Source of the DNA: Dacryopinax spathularia
Taxonomy: Eukaryota; Basidiomycota; Dacrymycetes; Dacrymycetales; Dacrymycetaceae
NCBI GenBank assembly: GCA_037974965.1
Contig: JBBPFI010000014.1
Location: 372,001-436,000 of the forward strand
Reading direction: 5' to 3'
Length of the DNA stretch: 64,000 bases
Shown: positions 54,351 through 64,000 of the stretch, one piece after another
Layout: every line of letters starts with the position of its first letter
Numbering within the stretch: position 1 is the first letter of the stretch
Translations under genes and position numbers: made by a program
The notes under the pieces: model-generated
Told to the model about the DNA's origin: nothing
The model's input: the letters and a program-made list of their open reading frames with translations, nothing else
Database searches by the model: none

Positions 54351-56227
54351 GTTGTTTCCGGTTAGGATGCTTTCTGCCAGTGATTGTATGCGGTGACGTG
54401 TCTGTTGAGCTTGGTTGCTTTGAGACTGTTTGCCTGACGATCGACTGGTCCAGGAGTCAGGGTTTATATACGTTTTCAATGTCATGTTCGGGATTGCGGT
54501 TATCGGTCATCCGCATTATCACACTAGCGAGTTCCGTCAGCTATCAAACGCTGAAGTATTGAAACGTGGTCACATACCCGCACTGACCGCTCATGGTCGA
54601 GCTGTTGAGACGATGACTCCGATGATAAGACAGTTCATTGGATGACGATGCAGCGCCTGCCTCAGTTTTCGCAGTGCCTATGCGCTAATTCAAGGCACAA
54701 GCAGTGTGAGCGAGTAGTTTCGCCACGGAGAAAGGCTTGAGAGAAGGTGTTGTGCTTTCCCGGATCATGCAGAGGCTCCAGCAAAGGAAGCATCTTTTCA
54801 GAGAAAGATTAGAATGCTCCAACACAGCACCGGTTCACAATGTTCAAGGCCATCAAGCGCAAGTATTTGCTCGAAAGCTCTCTGCCGGCAGGGCCAGAGT
54901 GAATCGGAAATGTGACGCGATCATCGCACGCAAGAGAGGGAAGAAGTGACGCCAGAAAGACAGCAGGGATAAGCAATGCACGGACAAGAGCATGAAGAAG
55001 TACGCACAACAAGTATCTGCTAGAAAGCTCTCTGTCGGCAGGGCCAGGTTGAATCGGAATTGTGACCTGTTCATTGCACATACCACAAGGGAAGAAGTGA
55101 CGCCAGAAAGACAGGAGGGATAAGCACTTCTACAAGGATGGAGACCAGAAGGAGATACGCACAGGTTCGAAGAAGAAACATCGTATTTCCGCAATGACTC
55201 ATATTTTTGCAATTGTCCAGTGTGTAGAGACGGCGCTTGTCGAATAACCTCGTACGGCTCACCCAGTCGAAAGGGCAATTTTGAACAAAAGATATAGGCG
55301 TATGAAAATGGCAACGATTATATCGATCATGTTTCCTGTCGCCGCAAGTCCACGTAGGCGGAAGAAGCCGGAATTATGCTGAACGTCGTGCTTCAGCCAT
55401 TGCCCGAAACGTACAGGAGGAGCAAGGCGGTTGCCAGACTGCTTCTCAGCTCTCCTATACAGCCCACGCAAGTCGAATCACCGCGGAGACACGTAGCATA
55501 TATGGCATTTAAGCAGAGTCTTCTGTTTGTTCCGGATTTCCAGCATTCCCGGGGAGGCGGCTTTGTGGAGCCTCGCGGTACCGCTCGTTGGGCTGAGCCA
55601 AGGAGCCGTTAGAAGGCAGCCGAAGATAAGCCGATATCCGCTCCCACGCGGTCGTGCGAAATTTGCGTTGCGCCTGGGGATGGATGTTTCATTGAGGCTG
55701 CACCGTGCAAGCTAACACCGAATGAGCTGAACATTAATCCCAGCGCAGCAACCGTTAAGCCAGGAACAGGAACGCATAGCAGCATGATTTGCTTGTCAAA
55801 TAAGATGTTTATCAGATGTTTTGGAGGGAAGGAGGTGGAGGCGCGTTGAGCAGACTCGGCGGGTTCGGTGCGTGACGCGAGTGGCACGTTGGTCGCCCAC
55901 CGTCCGAAAAGAGGGCACGCCACCTGCCACGAGAGCGGTGCGCCGAAACCCCAATAAACCTGCGAGGCGAAATCACGCCCAACGAGTCAAAGGGAAGGGC
56001 AGAGAGGAGAGAAAGAAGGGCAATCGCCGGGACAGAGCGGCATCTAAAAGTGCAAAGCGGCAATCACTCCGAACCCACAGTTCAGCGCATCCACTCCGCC
56101 CCCAGCGCGTTCTCACCGCACAGACAACAGAACAGGGCGCATACAGCTAGCCTGTCCCCTGCTCTCTTTCCTCTCAACCATCACCGTCGAGCCCCGTCCT
56201 ACCTCCCCCTACCTACATAACAACAAA
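54351..56227. promoter_or_regulatory. Divergent upstream region between dynamin and pyruvate kinase genes
   Basis: About 1.9 kb. It contains a two-copy tandem repeat (54863-55134). The 70 bp before the PYK start codon are a pyrimidine-rich tract (CTCTCTTTCCTCTC..CCTACCTCCCCC) followed by CAACAAAATGG, a pattern typical of highly expressed fungal genes. No supportable gene; the 153-codon minus frame (54853-55314) overlays the tandem repeat and I reject it. Confidence 0.5.
54863..55134 (+). repeat. Two-copy tandem repeat, period about 146 bp
   Basis: Copy 1 about 54863-54977, copy 2 about 55009-55125. Shared blocks are AAGTAT.TGCT.GAAAGCTCTCTG.CGGCAGGGCCAG, TGAATCGGAA.TGTGAC, and GGGAAGAAGTGACGCC followed by AGAAAGACAG.AGGGATAAGCA. 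Identity is about 85% by eye. A spacer of about 30 bp separates the conserved units. Confidence 0.85.
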
Positions 56228-58307
56228 ATGGCTACCAACGGCCTCATCACCTCCCGTCTCGAATGGCTCTCTGGGCTCAGCACCAAGCACATCCCCGAGA
56301 TCACGGAGGACACCAAATATATGCGCAAGGTAAGGCGCCCAGCGTGCAATGTCTTGTTCCTACGCTGATAGAACGTATGATAGACCGCAATCATCGCGAC
56401 CATTGGTATGACATCGCGTGGATGTGAAGCTTGCGAGATGTTGACTGGCTATCAGGTCCCAAGACCAACACGATCGAGAAGCTGACCGCGCTGAAGAAGG
56501 CTGGGATGAACATTGGTACGCCTAACTCTTACGACAATCGTCCATGCGCGTTTTGACCGTAATCTAGTTCGCATGAACTTCTCCCACGGCTCATATGAGT
56601 ATCACCAGAGCGTTATCGACAACACTCGCCAGGTGTACAAGAGTGCGTGTCAACAGAAATGAAGTTGACAGAGCGAGGAACTGATAGTATGTTTAAACAG
56701 ATGTCGGCGGCCGGCCGCTGGCTATTGCCCTCGATACCGTACGTTCGGTTTACATGCCCTTTGAGAAGGAGAAGGAGACTGAACTATATATGTCTACAGA
56801 AAGGCCCCGAGATCCGTACTGGCCTAATGAAGGGCGACCAGGATGTACGCCTTCTTTTGGTATAAGCTCGGGAGGAACGTGCTGATAGGGCTAGCACGTG
56901 TAGATCAAGATCTCTGCTGGACATGAGTTCATCGTTACTGTTGACCCGAAGTATGCCGAGGCGTGCGATGACAAGTATATGTATGTTGACTATGTGAGTG
57001 ATGCTGCCCGAAGGAGGTTGCAGCAGCTTCTGACGTTTCTGCAGACCAACCTGCCTAAGGTCACCGCCCCCGGCAAGCTCATTTACGTGGACGATGGTGC
57101 GCACACATGTCACCTTCGTAGACCGTATCTGATTTTCGTTTCAGGTATCCTTTCCCTGCAAGTCGTCAGGATCGAAGGCACCTCCGTGCACGTCAAGTCC
57201 CTCAACAACGGCACCCTCTCCTCCCGCAAGGGTGTCAACCTGCCCAAGACGCCCGTCGACCTCCCCGCCCTCTCCGCCAAGGACAAGAAGGATCTGCAAT
57301 TCGGTGTCAAGAACGGCGTCGACATGATCTTCGCCTCCTTCATCCGCCGCGCACAGGACGTCATCGACATCCGGGAGACTCTCGGCCCCGACGGCGCGAA
57401 CATCAAGATCATTGTCAAGATTGAGAACGAGCAGGGTGTTGAGAACTTTGACGAGATCCTCCGCGAGACTGATGGTGTCATGGTCGCTCGTGGTGACCTT
57501 GGTATCGAAATCCCTGCTGCGCAGGTCTTCGTTGCCCAGAAGATGATGATTGCCAAGTGCAACCGTGCCGGCAAGCCCGTTATCGTTGCCACCCAAATGC
57601 TCGAGGTGCGTTCTCGCCATATCATATTCTCAGCAAGTTGCTCACTGCTGTAGTCCATGACGTACAACCCACGCCCGACCCGTGCTGAGGTCAGCGATGT
57701 CGCCAATGCCGTCCTGGACGGTGCCGACTGCGTCATGTTGTCCGGCGAGACTGCCAAGGGCACCTACCCCATTGAGGCCGTGACGATGATGGCCGATATC
57801 TGCTTCCTGGCCGAGAGCGCCATCTGCTACCCACCGCTCTTCGACGAGCTCCGCGCCATTGTCCCCCGCCCCACGGACACGGTCGAGACCGTCGCCATCG
57901 CTGCTGTCTCCGCTTCCCTCGAGCAAGACGCGAGCGCGATCCTCGTCCTCTCCACAAGCGGCAACACCGCCCGCCTGATCGCCAAGTACCGCCCGAACGT
58001 CCCCATCATCACCGTGACGCGTAACGAGCAGACCGCGCGCCAGATCCACCTGCACAGGGGCTGCTACCCCTTCTGGTACCCCGAGCCGCGCGGGATCGAG
58101 GCGTCGCAGTGGCAAACAGACGTGGACAACCGAATCAGGTTCGGGCTCAAGAATGCGCTCGCGCTCAAGGTGATCAAGACGGGTACAACGGTGATCGCTG
58201 TCCAGGGGTGGAAGGGCGGGCTGGGGCATACGAACACGCTGAGGATCCTGCGCGTGCCGACGGACCCGGCGGATCTGGAGATGCAGCCGCTGAGCGGGGC
58301 GAACTGA
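56228..58307 (+). CDS. PYK1: Pyruvate kinase
   Basis: Glycolytic enzyme converting phosphoenolpyruvate and ADP to pyruvate and ATP, cytosolic. Start at 56228 ([16 protein letters not shown]), about 530 residues. Conserved blocks: [14 protein letters not shown] (built from a 22-nt exon, 56384-56405), [90 protein letters not shown] (catalytic Lys in KIEN), [40 protein letters not shown] and, near the C-terminus, the effector-site region [14 protein letters not shown]. It ends [11 protein letters not shown] at 58307. Introns cluster in the first half; the second half is one large exon plus one intron at about 57606-57653. Codon usage in the last exons is strongly C-ending, as in highly expressed genes. 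Intact. Confidence 0.97.
56384..56405 (+). other. 22-nt exon of pyruvate kinase
   Basis: Flanked by GATAG on the left and GTATGA on the right, it supplies TAIIATI and the first base of the Gly codon in ATIGPKT. Needed for frame and for the conserved beta strand of the barrel. Confidence 0.85.
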
Positions 58308-59591
58308 GGGGCTCGCGTACCTTGCGCTTTAGCACTTGCGCTGTTCTGACGTCTCGGGGTTCGGAGAGAGTGGAGGACAGGGAAGAAGAAGGTTTCTACT
58401 GAAAAGTGTGTCATGTCTTCATATAGCTAGCTACCAACCTTTTAGAGGACCGACGTCCACGAAATGAACGAGATTAATTCATCTTTGCTCGCAACATCTG
58501 CTTTGGTTGCTACAGGAATGCGGGAGCATGGTCGTGGCAGACGACGTGGACGTTGAGCAGCTTCTTTTCGCGGAGTCATCAGCGAGAAAGTTTTCCTGGG
58601 TTCGTGTTCTCATGAGAAGCCCCGTGGGTCAGAAGATACAAGTCGCATTCGAAGTTCCAGGAAGAGGAATGAAGTCATGCCTCTAACTCATAGCCTTGCA
58701 GAGATGTGCTTGTTGTGAGACTGGGTTGTGGACGTTGGCTGTAGCGCCATCGCACTACTCTGTTCAGTGGGCTGCGTCAAATATGTAGCGTGACCCCCTC
58801 TCCATAGCCTCTAATCAGATAAACCCCCATCTCAGAGCATATTCAATCCCCCTGCTTGCCCCGCATCATCAAACGTTGGAGATGCACCACTCCCAACCGC
58901 GAGAGGGACGAACGTTCCCCTCCTGCCCTGCTCTCCCCACAGCCCGTCCGAGCAAGCCGGCTCAATCGGTATCTTATCGACCACCGGTCTAGACCCCTCC
59001 CAAAGGGAGTCGGAGTGAAGCGCAGCAAGGGTAGGGTAGCAGTAGTGATTTCCATACCGTTTCCCTGTGTAATAGGTTCCGAGTTCTGTGAGATGGAGTG
59101 TTCTGATTGGTTGGCTGGCTGTGTGAGTGGGCCATGCGGTTGTGTGAGTTGCGTTGGGCGCACACGAACCGCTTTTGCCCAATTCATCCACGCAGCCGCT
59201 CCTCGTCGTCTTTCAATCCGCGCTCGCTGCCCATCGCTGCAAAGCAGTCGTTCATCGGTCATATTCCCCTCGGCTGCTGCCTCGTCCTCATCGTCGTCGT
59301 GGTCATCAGCTTCGTTAACTGCACGCTAATGTCTTCCCTGCTCATCTGCTGAATTTACCCGTCTTATTGCTCGTCTTGCACTGCTGCCGACCGGACGCAC
59401 TGCATCCAGCACGGCACTGCACCTCGTTGGACCTCGCTCGGTGCGCCGTCTAGACGTTCCCCTCGACTCAGCAAAAGCCGACTCTTGAACGGCGCATTTC
59501 CCTACCCCTCTCGCCCCTCGCCCTCCTCCCTATAGCAGCACTCAGCAGCAAGACATAGCTACGACGACGACGGCGACCGGTCGATGACCCA
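58308..59591. other. Intergenic region before the glycosyltransferase gene
   Basis: About 1.3 kb without a supportable gene. From about 59360 the plus strand becomes C-rich, probably the 5' leader of the next gene. Confidence 0.4.
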
Positions 59592-62526
59592 ATGACCTCG
59601 CTCTTCTCTTCCTCGTCCTCCAACCATCCGGCAAATCATGCCTCAGGAGGGCCCAAGCATCACCGTCGTGCCTCGCTCATCAACCCGACCTCGAGGGAGA
59701 AAGCGCGCTTGTCGCCCCTGCCGTCGTACGTCGACTTGGTCGAACAGAAACAGGCTCTCGTCGCGCGCAACAATGGTTGGACGACGACCGTCTTCGTGCC
59801 CTCACCTTTCCCACTCTCAACACTCTTCCCAAACCCGTTTCGGAGACGAGGATCACCTCGTGGAAGCCCAAGATCAAGACAATCCGAGTACCTCTCGTCT
59901 TCACCACCCCCACCTCCCCGAAGGAGACTGCGCATCACCCTCCCCATCCCACCCCGGATATGGAACTTCTGCGCGAACCTCCTCCGCCTCCCCTTTTTCC
60001 GAAGAAGACGGACATCAACGCTCTTCCTGTTTGCGCTTGTCGCGCTCGTCTGGCTCGTGTTTACACTCAGCAGACGACTGGATATCACACATGTTGAGAA
60101 CCAGTGGTATGGCGATCCGCCAACATTAGTCTATAGCAGGGACGACCTGAGGAAGATCTGGCTGTGGGAGATCGCCAGCGGGCACTATCCAAGCGGGCGA
60201 AAAAGTGCGCATACACCCTCTCCCTTCCCTTCTTCCTGTCTCTACCTCTCCTCTCTTCTCTGAACTGCGTACTGACCCGAACTCTGCAGTACCAGACCAA
60301 ATAGGCGTCCCACCGCGTTTCCCCAACCCCGGACTCCCGCCCCATCCCGCCCCATTCCACCCCACCCTCCCCGACGCCCGGCGCGGCGTCGGCAACGTCC
60401 GCGAATACCCCGAGATCATCGCGCCCATCCCGGACGTTGCATACCCTCCCCGCCCACCACCGGGCAGCGTCGCCGACCTTGACATCGTCATGCAGCACTG
60501 TGATTTTTCTACACATCAGGTGCGTCCACCCCCTCTCTCTCCTCTCCCCTTCCCTACGTCGTATTCTGTCATAGTGTGAGGGAACCGGTGCTGATGCAAC
60601 GTGGCAGTATGTCCGGGATTGCCTAGAAGTATTGAGGCTCGGAGCAGGATTAGACAACAACAAGCGCGTCCGGCGTGGACGGCTAGACGAATGGCGATAT
60701 ATCTACACTGAGCACGCGGACAACGGGACCTCCTTCTCCGCCTCACAGAACATGAACGCAGATGAGATGGACCCGACTACTCTAAAGGGCAAAGCGGCAT
60801 TGTTGAAGAAACAGCAGGAGGAGATCGGCACGGGTGCGGTGGATGTTGATCCGAGCTTGTCGTACCAGAAGGCACTAGCGGGGAGTACAGAGTCGGACTT
60901 TACGTTCGCCCGTCATGGGCCGTTAGAACCGCATCTCTCCCTCCCGCCTCCCTTGACCGTTCGCCGACCACCGGCATTCGACCCCACCGACACGAGCGCC
61001 CTCCCCGATCCATGCGACCCGGACCATCCAAGGATATACCACATGTTCTGGGCCGGGCCCTTCACGGACAAACCCTACCTCGCCCTTCTCTCATTCGTCT
61101 TCACCCAAAACCTGGGCCTGCATCTCCCGCGAGAAGAAGCGACGCACTACTTTCGCTCGCGCGGGGTCTGTCGGCCCGAGTTCTGGCTCTGGATCAACCC
61201 TGCCGCCGCAGCGGCCGTACCGAGCGCCACGGCCGAGCAGGAGATGTACGATAGCTTGCGGGCAAACCCTTGGTCCAGCCCGTTCCTGCACGAGAGGTTT
61301 CAGGACGTCATCAAGTTCAAGCTGTGGAACACGACCGAGCAGCTTGATGGTGTCCCTGAGCTGAAGGACGACTGGCGGCAGAGCGTCGACACGCTGTTCA
61401 ATTCGGGCGGGGTGAAGTACAGCCATCCTAAGGCTGCCGCGCCCTCCCTCGCGACGAAGAACGATTCTGTCATCAACGGCACCACTGCTTCTTCCTCCTC
61501 TTCCGAAGAAGCGGACCGGAAAACCGGCGCGGGGGGTGATGATGATCTGTTCAATCGCGTCGGCTCGGACAGCGTGAGCAGCTATGATCGCTTGTCCGTG
61601 GTACTGTCCGATATGGCCCGCTTCGTCCTCTGTCACCGGTTCGGCGGCACCTACCTAGACGCAGACACGATCCTCCTCCGCGACTGGGAAGAGCTCTGGG
61701 GCTGGAAGGGGGCATTCGCGTACCGCTGGTCCCGGCTGGAGAAATACAACACCGCCGTCCTGCGGATGAACAAGAACTCTGCGCTGGGCACGTTCCTCTT
61801 CCGTACTGCCCTCCGGAACGGACTCGATTTTCACCCGATGACGATAAGCAGGTATACGAAGGAGGCGCATCTTGAGGGACTGCTGTTGAGGTTGCCGGAC
61901 GCGCTGTTTGACCCGGCGTGGCTGAACACGGAGAATTATCAGAGGGATAGGCCGCCGTTCCCCTACTTTACCGAGTGCGTCCCCTCCCTGCTTCATCCTA
62001 ACCCTTCCATGGAACGGTGGCTGATGAGCGAGATAGGTTCAGGGACTTCTTTGATAACCCTGCTCAGTCGAGCGGCGCCCCCCAAGCACTAGGCTTTGAT
62101 GGGTTCTTCAAGGGCGCATATTCGTATCATTTCCATAATTTCTGGTGAGCATCCGTCCTGCCCTACCGTTTCGATGTGCACTGGCTAATGCGATGGGGCA
62201 GGTGGATACCGTTCGACCCGTCAAGGAACTGGCCCGACCTGGGACCGCGGTTCATCGAAGGCGAGCGGAATGCGCGGCTGAAAGCTCAGGGCGGCGTCAA
62301 AGCCGCAAACGGGAAGACGTCCACCTACACAGGCGTGATCAAGCCCACTCCCCCGCCCGCAGCTGGCGTAGGGCCACTGGAAGACGGCGAGGAAGCGGCG
62401 TTCAAGGAGGAAGTCGTGACGGATGACGTGCGCGACTTACCATGGGCAACGGTGCTCAAGCGGACGTTTGAGAGCTATCTGAGGGGAGAGAGGCCGAACA
62501 TGTATGGCGAGTGGATCCTCTGGTGA
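59592..62526 (+). CDS. Type II membrane glycosyltransferase with DXD motif (Gly_transf_sug / GT32-like)
   Basis: Predicted Golgi glycosyltransferase of about 840 residues. Start at 59592 (MTSLFSSSSSNHPANHA). A basic, Ser/Pro-rich cytosolic head of about 138 residues precedes one membrane span (TSTLFLFALVALVWLVFTLS), giving type II topology. The lumenal part contains HPRIYHMFWAGPFTDKP, LSFVFTQNLGL and FWLWINP, then LSDMARFVLCHRFGGTYLDA and DADTILLRDWEELWGW, with the DXD metal/nucleotide-sugar site in YLDADTILL (about 61655-61680), as in Och1/GT32 enzymes. Later blocks are NKNSALGTFLFRTAL and, after two introns, FFKGAYSYHFHNFWWIPFDP. A low-complexity Ser/Asp insert (about 61430-61560) interrupts the domain. 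It ends MYGEWILW at 62526. About four introns. Donor and acceptor are unknown. Confidence 0.88.
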
Positions 62527-63094
62527 TCCCCGTGCGCGATGCGCCTTTTTGGTATCTTTCCCCTCTTCTTCGGCTGTCCGTGGCACCTTGCCTCTCTTCC
62601 TTCCTGTTTACCCTTCGTCTCCTCCCGTTTTCGGTCTTCTCGCCCTGTCCTCATCCCGGACTTGCTCATGACGCGATGCTCAATGACTTTCCCCTACCTG
62701 CATGACCTCCTACCCTCCTACCCTCTTCTCCTTACTCGCTAGCCGCTACCTGCCCTCCCGGCACTACCTCCTTCTCCCTGCCGGCGCTGCCGTCAGGCTG
62801 CCCGCTGCCCCGCTGTTCGTCCTTATCACGCCGTATAATCCAAGTACTTCCCCGGGTCCATACAATCTCTCCTAAATATTATGGCATACCCAATCTTGCA
62901 CATACTGCATTCTGCACGTTCTTCGGACTGTTCGGACTCTGACTTGGGACTCGCACATGGGAGATCTAAATACTTCCTTCTTCCATTTTGTTTGATTCTA
63001 CAACAACAACTTCGACCACCTAAGACCCTCGCAGACTTGAAAACCCAGCAACGCCCCCTGCGAGTAACCGATGCTATGGCCGAGTGTGTGCTGC
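62527..63094. other. Convergent 3' region
   Basis: 568 bp between the glycosyltransferase stop and the epimerase stop. Pyrimidine-rich on the plus strand to about 62820, then AT-richer. No gene seen. Confidence 0.4.
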
Positions 63095-64000
63095 TCATGC
63101 GAACTTGGCAGCAAGCTTGTTCTGCGCAGTCATAACGCTCTCCTTAAGCTGCCTAATCACAGCCGCCGCGTCCTGAGCCCCGAAGATCGCAGTCCCAGCA
63201 ACGATCACGTTGCTCCCTACGACCAATCCCATCAGCATCATGCTCAAGCCTCCCAGCAGACGAGTGCAGGAAGAGAAGGAGAGGTGTCGCGGGCAATACG
63301 TACCTGCCTCGGCACACACGTCGATCGTTTTCGGGCCTACGCCGCCGTCTACTTCGATGTTCTTGTCCGGGAACCGGGCGCGCAGCTCGGCGACTTTGGG
63401 CACGCAGCGCTCGATGAACTTTTGGCCTCCTCGGCCTGTAACCACTCATATTAGAGCCTGTATGTGAGGGAAAGGGGACATGGGGAAGGCGTACCGGGGT
63501 GAACGGTCATGACTAGCAACATATCTGCTGCGGAGCCCACTTCGTCGGTTATTGCCGTGCTGGGCGTGTCCGGAGAGATCGCAACGCCTGCCAGCATATT
63601 ACGGCTCTTGATCTTCTTGATCACAGCCATCGGGTCCGCTGCACCAAGCTATCAGTTCGCTATCCTTCTGAAATATAAACAGCAGAGCGGGGTAGTGGGC
63701 GGAGAGGCTGGAGAGAGATGGAGAAGAATGGGAAGAGAACGCACAAGTAGCCTCAATATGGAAACAGTACAACGCTCCACCAGCATCCGCAATATCGTCC
63801 ACCCATTGCAGCGGGTTAGAGACCATCATATGACAGTCCATGAAGATGTCCGGGATGGCCTTATGCACGCAGGTGAGGACGGGTGCGCCTATACACCTTG
63901 TGAGCTCTTCATGCCAGCGTGGTAGAAGGGAGGGGACATACCCATGGTGATATTGGGTACGAAATGCCTTATCCTCGCTCAGCTCGTTCGGACAGACACA
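63095..64000 (-). CDS. RPE1: Ribulose-5-phosphate 3-epimerase, N-terminus beyond the window
   Basis: Pentose-phosphate pathway enzyme interconverting ribulose-5-phosphate and xylulose-5-phosphate, a TIM barrel. The rightmost exon visible gives HFVPNITMG, part of the strand bearing the DGHFVPN signature. Next come [18 protein letters not shown] (metal-binding His and Asp), [20 protein letters not shown], then [56 protein letters not shown] (second catalytic Asp) and [20 protein letters not shown]. It ends QNKLAAKFA at 63095. Introns of 50-110 nt separate these blocks; the intron within [12 protein letters not shown] is about 80 nt. First exon(s) lie past 64000. Appears intact in the visible part. 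Confidence 0.95.

Noticed and set aside
54853-55314. 153-codon minus-strand frame over the tandem repeat
   Set aside because: It arises from the two repeat copies, has no family motif, and its Cys/Ser/Leu content looks like noncoding DNA.
1-64000. Search for retroelements, Polinton-like or other virus-like elements
   Set aside because: I saw no reverse transcriptase, integrase, capsid or envelope-like motif and no LTR pair; the only mobile-element candidate is the short inverted-repeat element at 43650-44200.
49060-64000. Biosynthetic or other functional gene cluster on the right side
   Set aside because: Neighbours (hydrolase, dynamin, PYK, glycosyltransferase, RPE) are unrelated housekeeping genes on mixed strands without a shared pathway.

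Overview
The window is nuclear DNA from a fungus, most likely a basidiomycete. Genes sit on both strands with short intergenic gaps. Most coding regions are cut by many introns of about 50 nt with GT..AG ends, there are no operons, and the gene set is fungal: OPT transporter, sedolisin protease, PIL1-like protein, Rsp5-adaptor arrestin, VMA5, PYK and DMC1. I read exons by joining splice sites by eye against remembered family consensus sequences, so internal exon borders are approximate unless a coordinate is given. I saw no retrovirus-like, LTR or other capsid-bearing element, no CRISPR array and no secondary-metabolite cluster.

Layout, left to right. 1-2161 is the N-terminal part of an oligopeptide transporter running off the left edge. 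2162-6298 is a gene-poor stretch with a G-run tract and a 23-bp-stem hairpin. 6299-8636 holds a small zinc-finger gene and a divergent threonine aldolase gene. 8740-14235 holds URB2 (60S ribosome assembly) and an RWD/RBR ubiquitin ligase of the ITT1/RNF14 type, head to head across 250 bp. 15712-19216 is a multi-KH RNA-binding protein with a long leader region carrying a (CGA)13 repeat. 19729-22935 holds V-ATPase subunit C and a mercaptopyruvate sulfurtransferase, again head to head. 23164-23759 is a small conserved protein of unknown role. 25120-27442 is the meiotic recombinase DMC1. 27726-28339 is a SelW/Rdx thioredoxin-fold protein whose CxxC motif depends on an 8-nt microexon. 30192-32483 is an arrestin-like adaptor. 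36221-37564 is an unknown KEN-box protein. 38381-40597 is a secreted sedolisin. 41908-43599 is an intronless F-box protein. 43650-44332 holds a MITE-like inverted-repeat element beside an intron-containing tRNA-Gln(CUG). 46553-48592 is an intronless PIL1-like protein. 49140-50253 is a proline iminopeptidase-like hydrolase. 51690-54350 is a dynamin-family GTPase. 56228-58307 is pyruvate kinase. 59592-62526 is a DXD glycosyltransferase. 63095-64000 is ribulose-phosphate 3-epimerase, cut by the right edge.

The genes do not form one pathway. Loose themes are central carbon metabolism (PYK, RPE), vesicle and membrane traffic (dynamin, arrestin, V-ATPase, PIL1-like), protein turnover (RBR ligase, F-box, two PPxY proteins, two peptidases) and ribosome/RNA biology (URB2, KH protein, tRNA). 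The most unusual observations are the 8-nt microexon inside a redox motif, the tRNA-Gln with a 9-nt intron flanked by a MITE, a threonine aldolase that has lost signature residues and uses a GC-AG intron, and a 9-mer, GCGCATATA, that recurs at least ten times.
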